Shown here: positions 37,655-45,632 of the stretch, piece by piece | Layout: every line of letters starts with the position of its first letter | How positions within the stretch are numbered: the stretch's first letter is position 1 | From: Hydrogenophaga sp. NFH-34 | GTDB lineage: Bacteria; Pseudomonadota; Gammaproteobacteria; Burkholderiales; Burkholderiaceae_C | NCBI RefSeq assembly: GCF_021401345.1 | Contig: NZ_JACBGE010000018.1 | Span: 1-64,000 of the forward strand | Reading direction: 5' to 3' | Length of the DNA stretch: 64,000 nt | The notes under the pieces: generated by a model | What the model saw: only the letters and a program-made list of their open reading frames with translations | Told to the model about the DNA's origin: nothing | Databases searched by the model: none | Program-made: the position numbers and the translations under genes

Positions 37655-38452
37655 CTATGCGCCAACCACGGCCGAGGCGCCCCCGTCGACCGGCAGCAGC
37701 ACGCCCGTGATGTGTTGACCGGCATCGCTCGCGAGTAGCAGCACCGCGCCCTTGAGCCCTTCGTCGTTGCCGATGCAGCGCAAGGGCAACTGCGCGACGA
37801 TGGGCCCGAGTGTCGCGGGTTGCAGCATGTGCTGCGCCATCCTGCTCGGAAACACGCCGGGCAGGATGGCATTGACCGTGATGCCGTGCGGCCCCCATTC
37901 GCAGGCCAGTGCCCGCGTGAGTGTGGCGACCGCGCCCTTGCTGGCGTGGTAGGCCGCCGCCTGCATCGAATGGGCCGTGCCGCCCAGGGCGGCCACCGAC
38001 GCGATGTTGACGATCCGGCCCTGGCCACGCGGCAGCATGCTGCGCCGGGCGATCTCGCGCGTGAGCAGGAAGACGCTGCGCGCGTTCAGGTCCATCACCT
38101 TGTCCCAGGCGTCCATCGGGTGCTCTTCGGCTGCTGCGCCCCAGGTCGCGCCCGCGTTGTTGACCAGGATGTCGACCTGGCCCAGGGTGGCCAGCGCGTG
38201 ATCGACCAGGGCCAGCACCTGCGCATCGTCCCGGCCATCGGCGGCAAAGACGCTCACAGTGTGGCCGGCGGCGCGCAGTTCGGTGGCGGCTTCTTCCAGC
38301 TCGGTGGGCTTGCGCGCGCTGATCAGCAGCCGGGCGCCGGCTTCTCCCAGGGCGTGTGCGAGTTGCAGGCCCAGCCCGCGCGAGCCGCCGGTGATGAGGG
38401 CGGTGCGGCCGCGCAGGTCGTGCAGTTGTTGAATGGTGCGGTGGGTGCTCAA
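37655..38452 (-). CDS. Short-chain dehydrogenase/reductase
   Basis: A protein of 265 residues: TGGSRGLGLQLAHALGEAGA at the N-terminus, NNAGATWG, NIASVAALGG and the catalytic YHASKGA pair. C-terminus LPVDGGASAVVGA. Gluconate-5-dehydrogenase-like SDR. It converges with the acyl-CoA ligase (9 bases between stops) and is divergent from the LAL regulator. Operator S3 in the shared spacer points at this gene with a TAGCCT -10 hexamer at the standard 22-base distance. Likely a 3-hydroxyacyl-CoA or alcohol dehydrogenase of the pathway. Confidence 0.83.
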   Translation of the reverse strand: MSTHRTIQQLHDLRGRTALITGGSRGLGLQLAHALGEAGARLLISARKPTELEEAATELRAAGHTVSVFAADGRDDAQVLALVDHALATLGQVDILVNNAGATWGAAAEEHPMDAWDKVMDLNARSVFLLTREIARRSMLPRGQGRIVNIASVAALGGTAHSMQAAAYHASKGAVATLTRALACEWGPHGITVNAILPGVFPSRMAQHMLQPATLGPIVAQLPLRCIGNDEGLKGAVLLLASDAGQHITGVLLPVDGGASAVVGA

Positions 38453-38491
38453 GCGGGTCTCCTTGGGGTGGTGGGTTGGGGGTTCCCCAGC

Positions 38492-38535
38492 AGGCTACGG
38501 TCAGGGCGGGCGGCAGGCATCGTCGGAACGGACGA
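38492..38535 (-). promoter_or_regulatory. Operator S3 (TCGTC-N6-GACGA) between SDR and LAL regulator
   Basis: TCGTCGGAACGGACGA lies at 38520-38535 and is the exact reverse complement of S1. Read on the minus strand it is flanked by GGCA/TGCC, which extends the symmetry. Exactly 22 bases away on the minus strand is TAGCCT (38492-38497), which suits the SDR gene. On the plus strand the same distance shows no -10 hexamer, so the regulator gene may use another promoter. It could also serve autoregulation of the 38619 gene. Confidence 0.65.
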
Positions 38536-38618
38536 ATGCCCGTCGGACCCGTCGGGCCGGTGACCGTGGCGGACGGCCTGACGTGGCACCATGTCGGCCT
38601 TATGGAGACCGGTACCGC

Positions 38619-41315
38619 ATGAACCCTGTCGAGACGCCCGCAACGCTGCCCAGGCTGGAGCCGGGCAGCATCGAGCGTACCCAGCTGCTGGCCAGGCTGT
38701 CCGAGGCCCGCCACAAGCCCTGCGTGCTGATCCTGGGGCCGGCCGGCTCGGGAAAAACCACGCTGGCGCTGCAATGGCGCGCCCAGGCGCTGGCCTACGG
38801 GCACGATTTCGCCTGGATGACCGTGGTGCCCGGCGACGACGCGCAGGCCATGCTCGATGCGCTGTTTGCCGCGCTCGACCGGGTGGACCCCGAGATCGCG
38901 CGCGAGGCGCACTTCATCTACAACCGCGATGGCGAATTGCGCTCGCCCGACCCGATCGCCATCGCCGTGCTGCGGGGCCTGATGCGGCGCAGCCGCGCAC
39001 TGGTGCTGCTGATCGACGACTACCAGAACGTGTCCGACGCGCGCGCGCACACGCTGTTGCAGACCTGGCTGGACTTTGCGCCGCCGCATTTCCACCTCGT
39101 CCTGGTCTCGCGCAGCGTGCCGCCGCTGTCGCTTTCGCGCCTGCGCGACAAGGACGCCGTGATGGAGCTGGGCTTTGCCGACCTGCGTTTCGCCCTGGAC
39201 GAGGTGCGGGCCTTTGCGCACAGCCGTCACATGGGCAGCCCGGACCGCGACGCACGGCGCCTGCACGACATCACCGACGGCTGGATCGCGGGTCTGCAAC
39301 TGGTGGCGCTCGACATCCAGCGCCAGCCCGAGCGCCTGGGGCGCGCCGTGCCGGTGCAGAACCCGCACGACTTCACCGCGTACTTCAACCGCGAGGTGCT
39401 CTCGCAGCTCGACCTGCGCGAACTGGATGCGATGACCTGCCTCGCGGCGGCACGCGGTTTCAATCTGGCCCTGGTGCGCGATCTGCTGGGAGACGAACAG
39501 GGGCCCGCCCTGCTGGAGCGCATGCGGCGCGAACACCTGTTTCTCATGCCGATGGATGGCATGGAGCGCCAAGGCTGGTTCCGTTTCCACCCGCTGTTTC
39601 GCGACCTGCTGCTGGAACGCCTGGAGCGCATGCCCGATGCGCAGCGGCGCCAGACCCATTCCGTGTTGAGCCAGTGGTTCGGCCGCCGCAAGCACCTGCG
39701 CGAAGCCGTGCACCACGGGGTGGCCAGTGGCGACCTGGAGCAGGCCGCCGACTGGCTGGACCGCTGGGCACGCGAGCTGTTTCTCAACGGCGAGCTGCAG
39801 CGGCTGGTGCGCGCGGTCTCCGAGCTGCCCCGCGCCATCCTGCGCGAGCGCGGCTCCCTGCTGCTCTGGCTGGGCTGGTCCCAACTGTGTTATCGACAGT
39901 TTGCGGCTTGCCACGACAGCCTCGCCGCGTTGAAGGACCGGATGCGCGGGAACGATCCGGAGGCGCGGGCGCACTGGTCGCTGCTGGCCTTTTCGCTCGC
40001 GCTGCAGGAAGACGACATCCCCACGGCCCAGGCGCTGCTGCCGGCAATGCAGGCCATGCGCCAGGGCAGCGACGCGGTGCTGATCGGTGGCCGGCGCAAC
40101 CTCCTGAGCTGGCTGTTCACGCACGAGGGCGACTTCGAACAGGCGCGCAAGGTCATGCAGGGAGCGGTCCCCAGCCGGGAAGACGGTTCGCCCTTGCTGG
40201 ATTCCCCGTTCGGCGCGCTGATGAGTCAGGCACTGCGCGGATTTGCCCTGATGCACAGCTGCGACATGCGGCAGGCCGAACCGGCCTTGCGCGATGCGCT
40301 GGCCGATGCCGAGCGGGCACTCGGGCCGTACTGCGAAGCCGCCTGCAACGCGGCCGGCTTCCTCAGCGCGGTGCTCTACGAAGTGAACGACATCGATGGC
40401 CTGCACCCGTTGCTGGAGCCGCGCTTTGATGCCATCGAGCGAGTGACCCTGCCCGATGCGCTGATCACGGCCGCCGTCGTTCGCTGCCGCCTGCGCCGCC
40501 TGGAAGGCAACCCGCTGGAGGCGCTGGAAGGGCTGGACCGGCTGGAGGAACTGGCGCAGCGCCGGGGCCTGGATCGCGCGCTGGGGTTTGCCCTGATCGA
40601 GCGGCTGCGCACCGACTTGCACATGGGGCAGATGGCCACGGCGTGGCAGACGCTGCATGCCTTGCAGGCGCTCGCGCGCCGCCATGCCGGAAACGCGGCG
40701 CCCGCGAGCCGCCGCGCGGTGGGTCTGGCCGCTTACGGCACCGCGCTGGTGGCGGTGGCCGAACACGATGACCGGGGGGCTTTGGCAGCGCTGGAGCCGG
40801 TGTGCGGGCCGGACGATGCCGCCTGGCTGCGGCGCGACCGGGCCAGCGTGCACGGTCTGCGGGCCTTGCTCTGGGCGCGCCTGGGGCAGCACGAACTGGC
40901 GATGAACCAGATGGCCTCGGTGCTGCGGGACGCCCAGCGCCAGGGCATGGTGCGCAGCCTGCTGGACCTGGGGCCGGAATGGCTGGCGCTGGCCCTGCGG
41001 TGGGCGCAGGAGACGCCCGATGCCGACCCGGTGCTGGTGTTCTACGTGGAGCGCTTGCAGGCCCAGGCGGCGCTGTTCAGGCCCGAAGCGCCGCCGTCGC
41101 TGGCACCGCTGAAGGAATCCCTGAGCGAGCGTGAACACGAAATCCTGCGTGCCCTGGCCAACGCCATGTCGAACAAGCGCATCGCGCAGGCGCTGGGCGT
41201 GTCGCCCGAAACGGTGAAGTGGCACCTGAAGAATGTCTACGGCAAGCTGGGCGTGACCGGGCGCGATGACGCGGTGGCGCGGGCACGTGATCTGGGCCTG
41301 GTGGGGCAGGGCTGA
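38619..41315 (+). CDS. LAL-type (MalT-like) LuxR-family transcriptional regulator
   Basis: A protein of 898 residues. Walker A is GPAGSGKTT (40-48) and Walker B is LVLLIDDYQ near 130, giving a MalT/STAND ATPase. A long helical TPR-like middle part follows, and the C-terminal LuxR helix-turn-helix is LSEREHEILRALANAMSNKR to ETVKWHLKNVYGKLGV (about 835-895). Such proteins hydrolyse ATP and activate catabolic promoters when bound to an inducer. It is divergent from an SDR across operator S3 and precedes the TRAP P-M-Q operon. ATG 38619 was chosen as the first Met in front of the ATPase domain. Confidence 0.9.
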   Translation: MNPVETPATLPRLEPGSIERTQLLARLSEARHKPCVLILGPAGSGKTTLALQWRAQALAYGHDFAWMTVVPGDDAQAMLDALFAALDRVDPEIAREAHFIYNRDGELRSPDPIAIAVLRGLMRRSRALVLLIDDYQNVSDARAHTLLQTWLDFAPPHFHLVLVSRSVPPLSLSRLRDKDAVMELGFADLRFALDEVRAFAHSRHMGSPDRDARRLHDITDGWIAGLQLVALDIQRQPERLGRAVPVQNPHDFTAYFNREVLSQLDLRELDAMTCLAAARGFNLALVRDLLGDEQGPALLERMRREHLFLMPMDGMERQGWFRFHPLFRDLLLERLERMPDAQRRQTHSVLSQWFGRRKHLREAVHHGVASGDLEQAADWLDRWARELFLNGELQRLVRAVSELPRAILRERGSLLLWLGWSQLCYRQFAACHDSLAALKDRMRGNDPEARAHWSLLAFSLALQEDDIPTAQALLPAMQAMRQGSDAVLIGGRRNLLSWLFTHEGDFEQARKVMQGAVPSREDGSPLLDSPFGALMSQALRGFALMHSCDMRQAEPALRDALADAERALGPYCEAACNAAGFLSAVLYEVNDIDGLHPLLEPRFDAIERVTLPDALITAAVVRCRLRRLEGNPLEALEGLDRLEELAQRRGLDRALGFALIERLRTDLHMGQMATAWQTLHALQALARRHAGNAAPASRRAVGLAAYGTALVAVAEHDDRGALAALEPVCGPDDAAWLRRDRASVHGLRALLWARLGQHELAMNQMASVLRDAQRQGMVRSLLDLGPEWLALALRWAQETPDADPVLVFYVERLQAQAALFRPEAPPSLAPLKESLSEREHEILRALANAMSNKRIAQALGVSPETVKWHLKNVYGKLGVTGRDDAVARARDLGLVGQG

Positions 41316-41320
41316 GGGCT

Positions 41321-41338
41321 TTCCCCACCACCGGGGAA
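41321..41338. other. Hairpin/palindrome after the LAL gene, before the TRAP operon
   Basis: TTCCCC-ACCACC-GGGGAA is an inverted repeat five bases after the regulator's stop. The 150-base spacer 41316-41465 also holds a GTCGC...GCGAC inverted repeat near 41412-41434. I see no TCGTC-N6-GACGA site and no clear -10 box here. It may be a terminator or an operator of a different type. Role uncertain. Confidence 0.35.
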
Positions 41339-41465
41339 TACCCTAGCCACCCGTTGCGGGGGGGGCGGTTGGCGAGGGGGTGCGGGAACATGGCGTCGCG
41401 TTGGGGGCCGGGTGTCGCATCCGGTGGTCCGGCGACGAAAAAGACCCTCACAACAGGAGACAAGC

Positions 41466-42566
41466 ATGTTCAACCGCAGCCTGCGCAAGCCGCGCCTATC
41501 CTCCCTCGTCCTGGCCGCCGCCGGCGCCGCCATGGCCGGTTCGGCCGCCGCCGCCGATCTGACGATTTCGGCCGGCCTGCCCAAGGTCCACTTCTGGGTC
41601 GGGCAGTACATGGAGCCGTTTGCCAACGCCGTCGAGGCCGCCACGCCGATCCGGTTCAAGCGCTTCTATGCGGGCGAACTGGTGGCCGTGGGCCGCGAGC
41701 TGGATGCACTCAAGGGTGGCACCATCGACGTGGCTGCACCGCTGCTCGCGCCGTACCACGAAGGCCGCTTCGCGCTGTCGGACGTGACCCAACTGCCGAC
41801 CTACAACACCTCCGCGGTGTCGGTCACGAAGGCCTTCCAGAAGCTGCTGGACTCACCGGTCAAAATCAAGGGCGACAAGTCGTTCTACCAGTACGAGATC
41901 GCCGACAAGGGCATCCGTGTCTGGCCGCTGGGTGCCACCGCTCCCTACGTCATCTCCACCACCGGCAAAGTCCTGCAGTCGCCGGCCGAGCTCAAGGGCT
42001 TGCCGCTGCGCGCCGGTTCGGCGATGCACACCATCGTGCTGCAGCAGCTCGGCGCCACGCCGGTCACCATGCCGGCCTCGCAGGCCTACGAGGCGCTGTC
42101 GCGCGGCACGGTCAATGGCCTGGTGCTGTCGGTGGCCGACTGGAAGTCGTACTCCTTCCAGGACCTGATCAAGTACACGGTGACCGGTGTGTCCATCGGT
42201 CACTGGGAGAGCTATCTGGCCACCACGGAAGACCAGTGGAACAAACTGCCGGCCGACCAGCGCCAGACCTGGGACCGCATCGCCCGCGAGACGGCGCTGA
42301 AGAACGCCGAAGGCATCGACCGGCAGGACGTCGAGGTGCGTGAAGCGGCCGAAAAGAAGGGCAGCAAGTTCGTGCCCATCACCAGCCTGTCGGCCGACAT
42401 GCAGACCTTCATCGCCAAGGCCTCGGCCAACACCTGGATCCAGTGGATCGAGCAGACCGAGAAGAAGGGGCAGCCGGGCAAGGCCACCGCCAAGCTGTGG
42501 GCATCGCTGGTGCAGGCCGAAGGCGGCAAGGTGCCGGACGGCGTGGCGGAATACCTCGCGAAATAA
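41466..42566 (+). CDS. dctP: TRAP transporter substrate-binding protein (DctP family)
   Basis: A protein of 366 residues with a Sec signal peptide (LRKPRLSSLVLAAAGAAMAG, cleavage after SAAAA near residue 30). The receptor domain has RFKRFYAGELVAVGRELDAL, then the GLPLRAGSAMHTIVLQQLGA and YEALSRGTVNGLVLSVADWK segments typical of DctP. The start has AACAGGAGACAAGC upstream. It leads a large operon with membrane subunits and acyl-CoA enzymes, so its ligand is probably a carboxylate feeding that pathway. Confidence 0.9.
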   Translation: MFNRSLRKPRLSSLVLAAAGAAMAGSAAAADLTISAGLPKVHFWVGQYMEPFANAVEAATPIRFKRFYAGELVAVGRELDALKGGTIDVAAPLLAPYHEGRFALSDVTQLPTYNTSAVSVTKAFQKLLDSPVKIKGDKSFYQYEIADKGIRVWPLGATAPYVISTTGKVLQSPAELKGLPLRAGSAMHTIVLQQLGATPVTMPASQAYEALSRGTVNGLVLSVADWKSYSFQDLIKYTVTGVSIGHWESYLATTEDQWNKLPADQRQTWDRIARETALKNAEGIDRQDVEVREAAEKKGSKFVPITSLSADMQTFIAKASANTWIQWIEQTEKKGQPGKATAKLWASLVQAEGGKVPDGVAEYLAK

Positions 42567-42583
42567 GGCGACCTGCCGCAGCG

Positions 42584-42612
42584 AAGGGGGCGGCCGGTGG
42601 CCGCGCCCCTTT
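42584..42612 (+). terminator. Strong stem-loop between dctP and dctM
   Basis: AAGGGG-(G)-CGGCC pairs with GGCCG-(CG)-CCCCTT around a GGT loop, with one bulge, beginning 17 bases after the dctP stop. As after the first dctP (4495-4521), it separates the receptor gene from the membrane genes. It probably causes partial termination or mRNA stabilisation, giving more receptor than permease. Confidence 0.55.
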
Positions 42613-42713
42613 CCCGGTGGCGCGGCAGCGCAACCCGGCCAGGCCGGTTCGCGCTGCCGGAGCACCGATCAGCGCAGGCGCTGCGCTTCCTTCTTTCGCA
42701 CCATGGAGAAATC

Positions 42714-44024
42714 ATGTCTCAATCCCTGATCCTGTGGGCCGTCGGCGCCTGGTTCACGGTCTTTCTGCTGCTGGGTCAGAACGTGTCCACCGTGCTGCTG
42801 GGTGCGGGTGTGGTGGGCGTGTCGCTGTGGATCGGGCCGCGCGTCTTCGACGGCATCATCGGCCCGGACATCTTCTACACGGCCTCGATCTATTCGCTGT
42901 CCATCATCCCGCTGTACCTGGTGATGGCGCAGTTGCTGCTGCGCGGTGGCGTGATCGTGGACCTGTTCCGCGTGGCCCACCGGCTGTCGGGCTACAAGCG
43001 CTTTCCGCTCGGTGTGGCCACCATCCTCACCGGCGGTTTGCTGGGCGCGGTGTGCGGCTCGGGTTCGGCCAGCGCCGCGGCGCTGGCCACGCTGGCAGGC
43101 CCCGAACTGGAGCGCGTGGGGTATTCGCGCCGTTTCGCGATCGGCCTGGCGGCGGTGTCGGGCTCGCTCTCCGCGGTGATTCCGCCCAGCCTGATCGTGA
43201 TCATTTACGGCTCCATCACCATGGTGCCCATCGGTCACCTGTTCATCGGCCTGATCGGTCCGGGGCTGGTCTGCATGGCGGTCTACATCGTCTGCATCCG
43301 CTTCCTGGCCGAGGTCAAGCCCGGCGCGGTCGACGGCGTGCAGATCGAGGAACAGCAGGATCCGGCGCTGTTCCGCCGCAGCGTGCATGCCTTCGTCTTT
43401 GTCGTGGTGCTGATGACGGTGGTGTTCGGCGGCATCTACGGCGGCATCATCACGGTGGCCGAAGCGGGTGCGATCGGGGCCTTCACGGCGCTGATCGGCA
43501 TGGTGGCGATGCGCCGGGTGACGTTGAAGGACATCGCCCTTTCCATGGGCGATTCGGTCAAGGTCACCGCCATGCTGATGATGCTGGTGATCGGCGCCCA
43601 GATCATGGCGCGCTTCTTGGCGTTCTCGCGGCTGCCGCGGGAACTGGTGGCGCTGCTCGATCCCATCCTGGACCAGCCGATGCTGCTGATCGCCATGATG
43701 ATGGGGCTCTTCTTCCTGGCCGGGATGATCCTCGAATCGGCGGCCGTGATCGTGCTGCTGGTGCCGATGCTGCTGCCCTTGCTGCAGGCCGCGCAGATCG
43801 ACCTGCTGTGGTTCGGCGTGATGGCCTCTTTCATGATTTCGCTCGGCCTGCTCACACCGCCGGTGGGGCTGTCGGTCTACGCCGCCTCCAGCGCTACGCG
43901 CTTTCCGGTGTCCGAGGTGTTCCGGCCAGCGACCCTGTTTGCGGTCGCGGCCGGGGTGATCGTGACCGCCGCCATGATGCTTTTCCCGGGCCTGGTCACC
44001 TGGCTGCCCAGCCACATCCAATGA
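42714..44024 (+). CDS. dctM: TRAP transporter large permease subunit (DctM family)
   Basis: A protein of 436 residues with about twelve membrane helices: AVGAWFTVFLLLGQNVSTVL, then LVMAQLLLRGGVIVDLFRVA, GAVCGSGSASAAALATLAGP, SGSLSAVIPPSLIVIIYGSI, and GLFFLAGMILESAAVIVLLV. It carries a soluble loop near 215. In this operon dctM comes before dctQ (P-M-Q), which is not the common order. ATG 42714 has GGAG upstream (ATGGAGAAATC). Confidence 0.9.
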   Translation: MSQSLILWAVGAWFTVFLLLGQNVSTVLLGAGVVGVSLWIGPRVFDGIIGPDIFYTASIYSLSIIPLYLVMAQLLLRGGVIVDLFRVAHRLSGYKRFPLGVATILTGGLLGAVCGSGSASAAALATLAGPELERVGYSRRFAIGLAAVSGSLSAVIPPSLIVIIYGSITMVPIGHLFIGLIGPGLVCMAVYIVCIRFLAEVKPGAVDGVQIEEQQDPALFRRSVHAFVFVVVLMTVVFGGIYGGIITVAEAGAIGAFTALIGMVAMRRVTLKDIALSMGDSVKVTAMLMMLVIGAQIMARFLAFSRLPRELVALLDPILDQPMLLIAMMMGLFFLAGMILESAAVIVLLVPMLLPLLQAAQIDLLWFGVMASFMISLGLLTPPVGLSVYAASSATRFPVSEVFRPATLFAVAAGVIVTAAMMLFPGLVTWLPSHIQ

Positions 44025-44037
44025 GGAGCACGACGCC

Positions 44038-44577
44038 ATGAAATTCTGGACATTCCTGGGGCGCCTCGAAGGGGGCATGGCCTCGATCGGTGCCGGCCTG
44101 TGCCTGCTGGCGATGATCGTCATCACCGTGATCAGCGTGGTGGGGCGCTACGTGCTGCACCACGACATCCTGCCCGGCGCCTACAACCTGATCGAACGCG
44201 TGGCCTTCCCGCTGATCGTGTTCTGGGCGGCGCCGATGGCGCACCGCGAGGCCACCTTTCCGCGCTTCGACATGCTGGTCAATGCCATGCCTGCGCGGGT
44301 GCGCCGGGCGGTCCAGGTGCTGGTCGGTGTGGTTGAACTGGCCATCTATGCGGTGGTGATGTGGTATGTGCTGCGCTTCACCTGGCAGAGCATCGTCGAG
44401 GACCGCACCATGCAGGTCGGCGCCGATTTCTGGCCCATGTGGCCGGTGCTGGTGATGATGCCGCTGGCTTTCTTTCTGATGATGCTGGAGATGATGCGCC
44501 TGATCTGGAAGGACCTGCGGGGCGAGGACCACCCCCCCCCGGCATCCGGCAACGACAACGTCTCTGCGGCGTTCTGA
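44038..44577 (+). CDS. dctQ: TRAP transporter small membrane subunit (DctQ family)
   Basis: A protein of 179 residues with four membrane helices (ASIGAGLCLLAMIVITVISV, LIERVAFPLIVFWAAPMAHR, AVQVLVGVVELAIYAVVMWY, FWPMWPVLVMMPLAFFLMML). It follows dctM by 13 bases and a phosphotransferase gene follows 12 bases later. It completes the third TRAP set. Confidence 0.87.
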   Translation: MKFWTFLGRLEGGMASIGAGLCLLAMIVITVISVVGRYVLHHDILPGAYNLIERVAFPLIVFWAAPMAHREATFPRFDMLVNAMPARVRRAVQVLVGVVELAIYAVVMWYVLRFTWQSIVEDRTMQVGADFWPMWPVLVMMPLAFFLMMLEMMRLIWKDLRGEDHPPPASGNDNVSAAF

Positions 44578-44589
44578 TCTTCAAGCGGT

Positions 44590-45618
44590 ATGGCTGTTTC
44601 TTCTCCTGATTTTTCGTCCCCGCTGGAAGCCTTTCTGCGCCAGCAGTTGCCCGCCCTGAGCGGTGCCATGCGCCTGCAGAAGATCGGTGGCGGCCAGTCG
44701 AATCCGACCTACTTCGTCGATTTCGACAACCGCCGCATGGTGCTGCGCAAGAAGCCCGACGGCGATGTGCTGCCCTCGGCCCATGCGGTGGACCGCGAAT
44801 ACCGGGTCATGCGGGCGCTGGCCGACACCGCCTTGCCGGTGCCGCCGACAGTGCTCTACCACCCCGAGTCCGACGTGATCGGCACCCCGTTCTACCTGAT
44901 GGAGCGGGTCGAGGGGCGCGTGTTCGCTGACAACGCCTTGCCGGACATGGCGCCGGACGGGCGGCGGGCGATCTACCTGGCGATGGCCGAGACCCTGGCG
45001 CAACTGCACCGGATCGACTGGCGGGCCGTCGGCCTGGAAGGCTTTGGCAAGCCGGGGCAGTTCTTCCAGCGCCAGTTGCGCCGCTGGACGCAGCAGTGGG
45101 CGTTGTCGAAAACCCGCGAGAACCCGGCGATCGACGCGCTGCTGGTCTGGCTCGCCGACCATCTGCCGGACGACGACCGCACCACGCTCACCCACGGTGA
45201 TTTCAAGCTCAACAACCTGATGTTCCACCCGACGGAACCGCGCGTGGTGGCGGTGCTCGACTGGGAGCTATCCACCCTCGGCCACCCCCTGGCCGACGTG
45301 GCATTCAACACCGTGGCCTGGCGCACCCTGCCCAGCGAATTCGGCGGCATTCGCGGCCTGGACCTGGCGAGCCTGGGCATCCCGGATGAACACGACTACC
45401 TGGTGCACTACTACCGCACGGTGGGGCACGACGGGCAGGCCGAGCCGTTCCACTGGGCGTTTGCGTTCATGCGCTGGGCGGTCATTTTCGAAGGCATTGC
45501 TGCGCGCGCCCATCGCGGCAACGCCGTGGCCGATGACGCCGCAGCCGTGGGCGCACTCAGCCTGGCCATGGCCCAGCGCGGCCTCGAAGCGATCGACACC
45601 CCCGTTCCCCATTTTTGA
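44590..45618 (+). CDS. Phosphotransferase of the APH/ACAD10-11 kinase type
   Basis: A protein of 342 residues of the aminoglycoside-phosphotransferase fold. The catalytic HGDFKLNNLMFHP (Brenner motif, about residue 203) and the metal-binding VLDWELSTLGHPLADV are present. This subfamily is the kinase half of ACAD10/ACAD11 and of LvaA in levulinate catabolism, which phosphorylates the hydroxyl of 4-hydroxyacyl-CoA. The next gene is an ACAD11-like acyl-CoA dehydrogenase starting 14 bases beyond its stop, so the pair probably converts a 4-hydroxyacyl-CoA to an enoyl-CoA. The inference comes from family and adjacency. Confidence 0.82.
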   Translation: MAVSSPDFSSPLEAFLRQQLPALSGAMRLQKIGGGQSNPTYFVDFDNRRMVLRKKPDGDVLPSAHAVDREYRVMRALADTALPVPPTVLYHPESDVIGTPFYLMERVEGRVFADNALPDMAPDGRRAIYLAMAETLAQLHRIDWRAVGLEGFGKPGQFFQRQLRRWTQQWALSKTRENPAIDALLVWLADHLPDDDRTTLTHGDFKLNNLMFHPTEPRVVAVLDWELSTLGHPLADVAFNTVAWRTLPSEFGGIRGLDLASLGIPDEHDYLVHYYRTVGHDGQAEPFHWAFAFMRWAVIFEGIAARAHRGNAVADDAAAVGALSLAMAQRGLEAIDTPVPHF

Positions 45619-45632
45619 ACCGGAGCCTCCCC

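Noticed and set aside
37593-41225. Very long minus-strand open frames such as 37593-41225, 21487-24828 and 4999-7941
   Set aside because: They lie antisense to well-supported genes, have biased His/Arg/Gly-rich composition and no recognisable domain; they are expected by-products of high GC content.
41316-41465. A sixth TCGTC-type operator before the TRAP P-M-Q operon
   Set aside because: No TCGTC-N6-GACGA is present; the nearest GTCGC...GCGAC symmetry has a different spacing and no -10 box at the proper distance.
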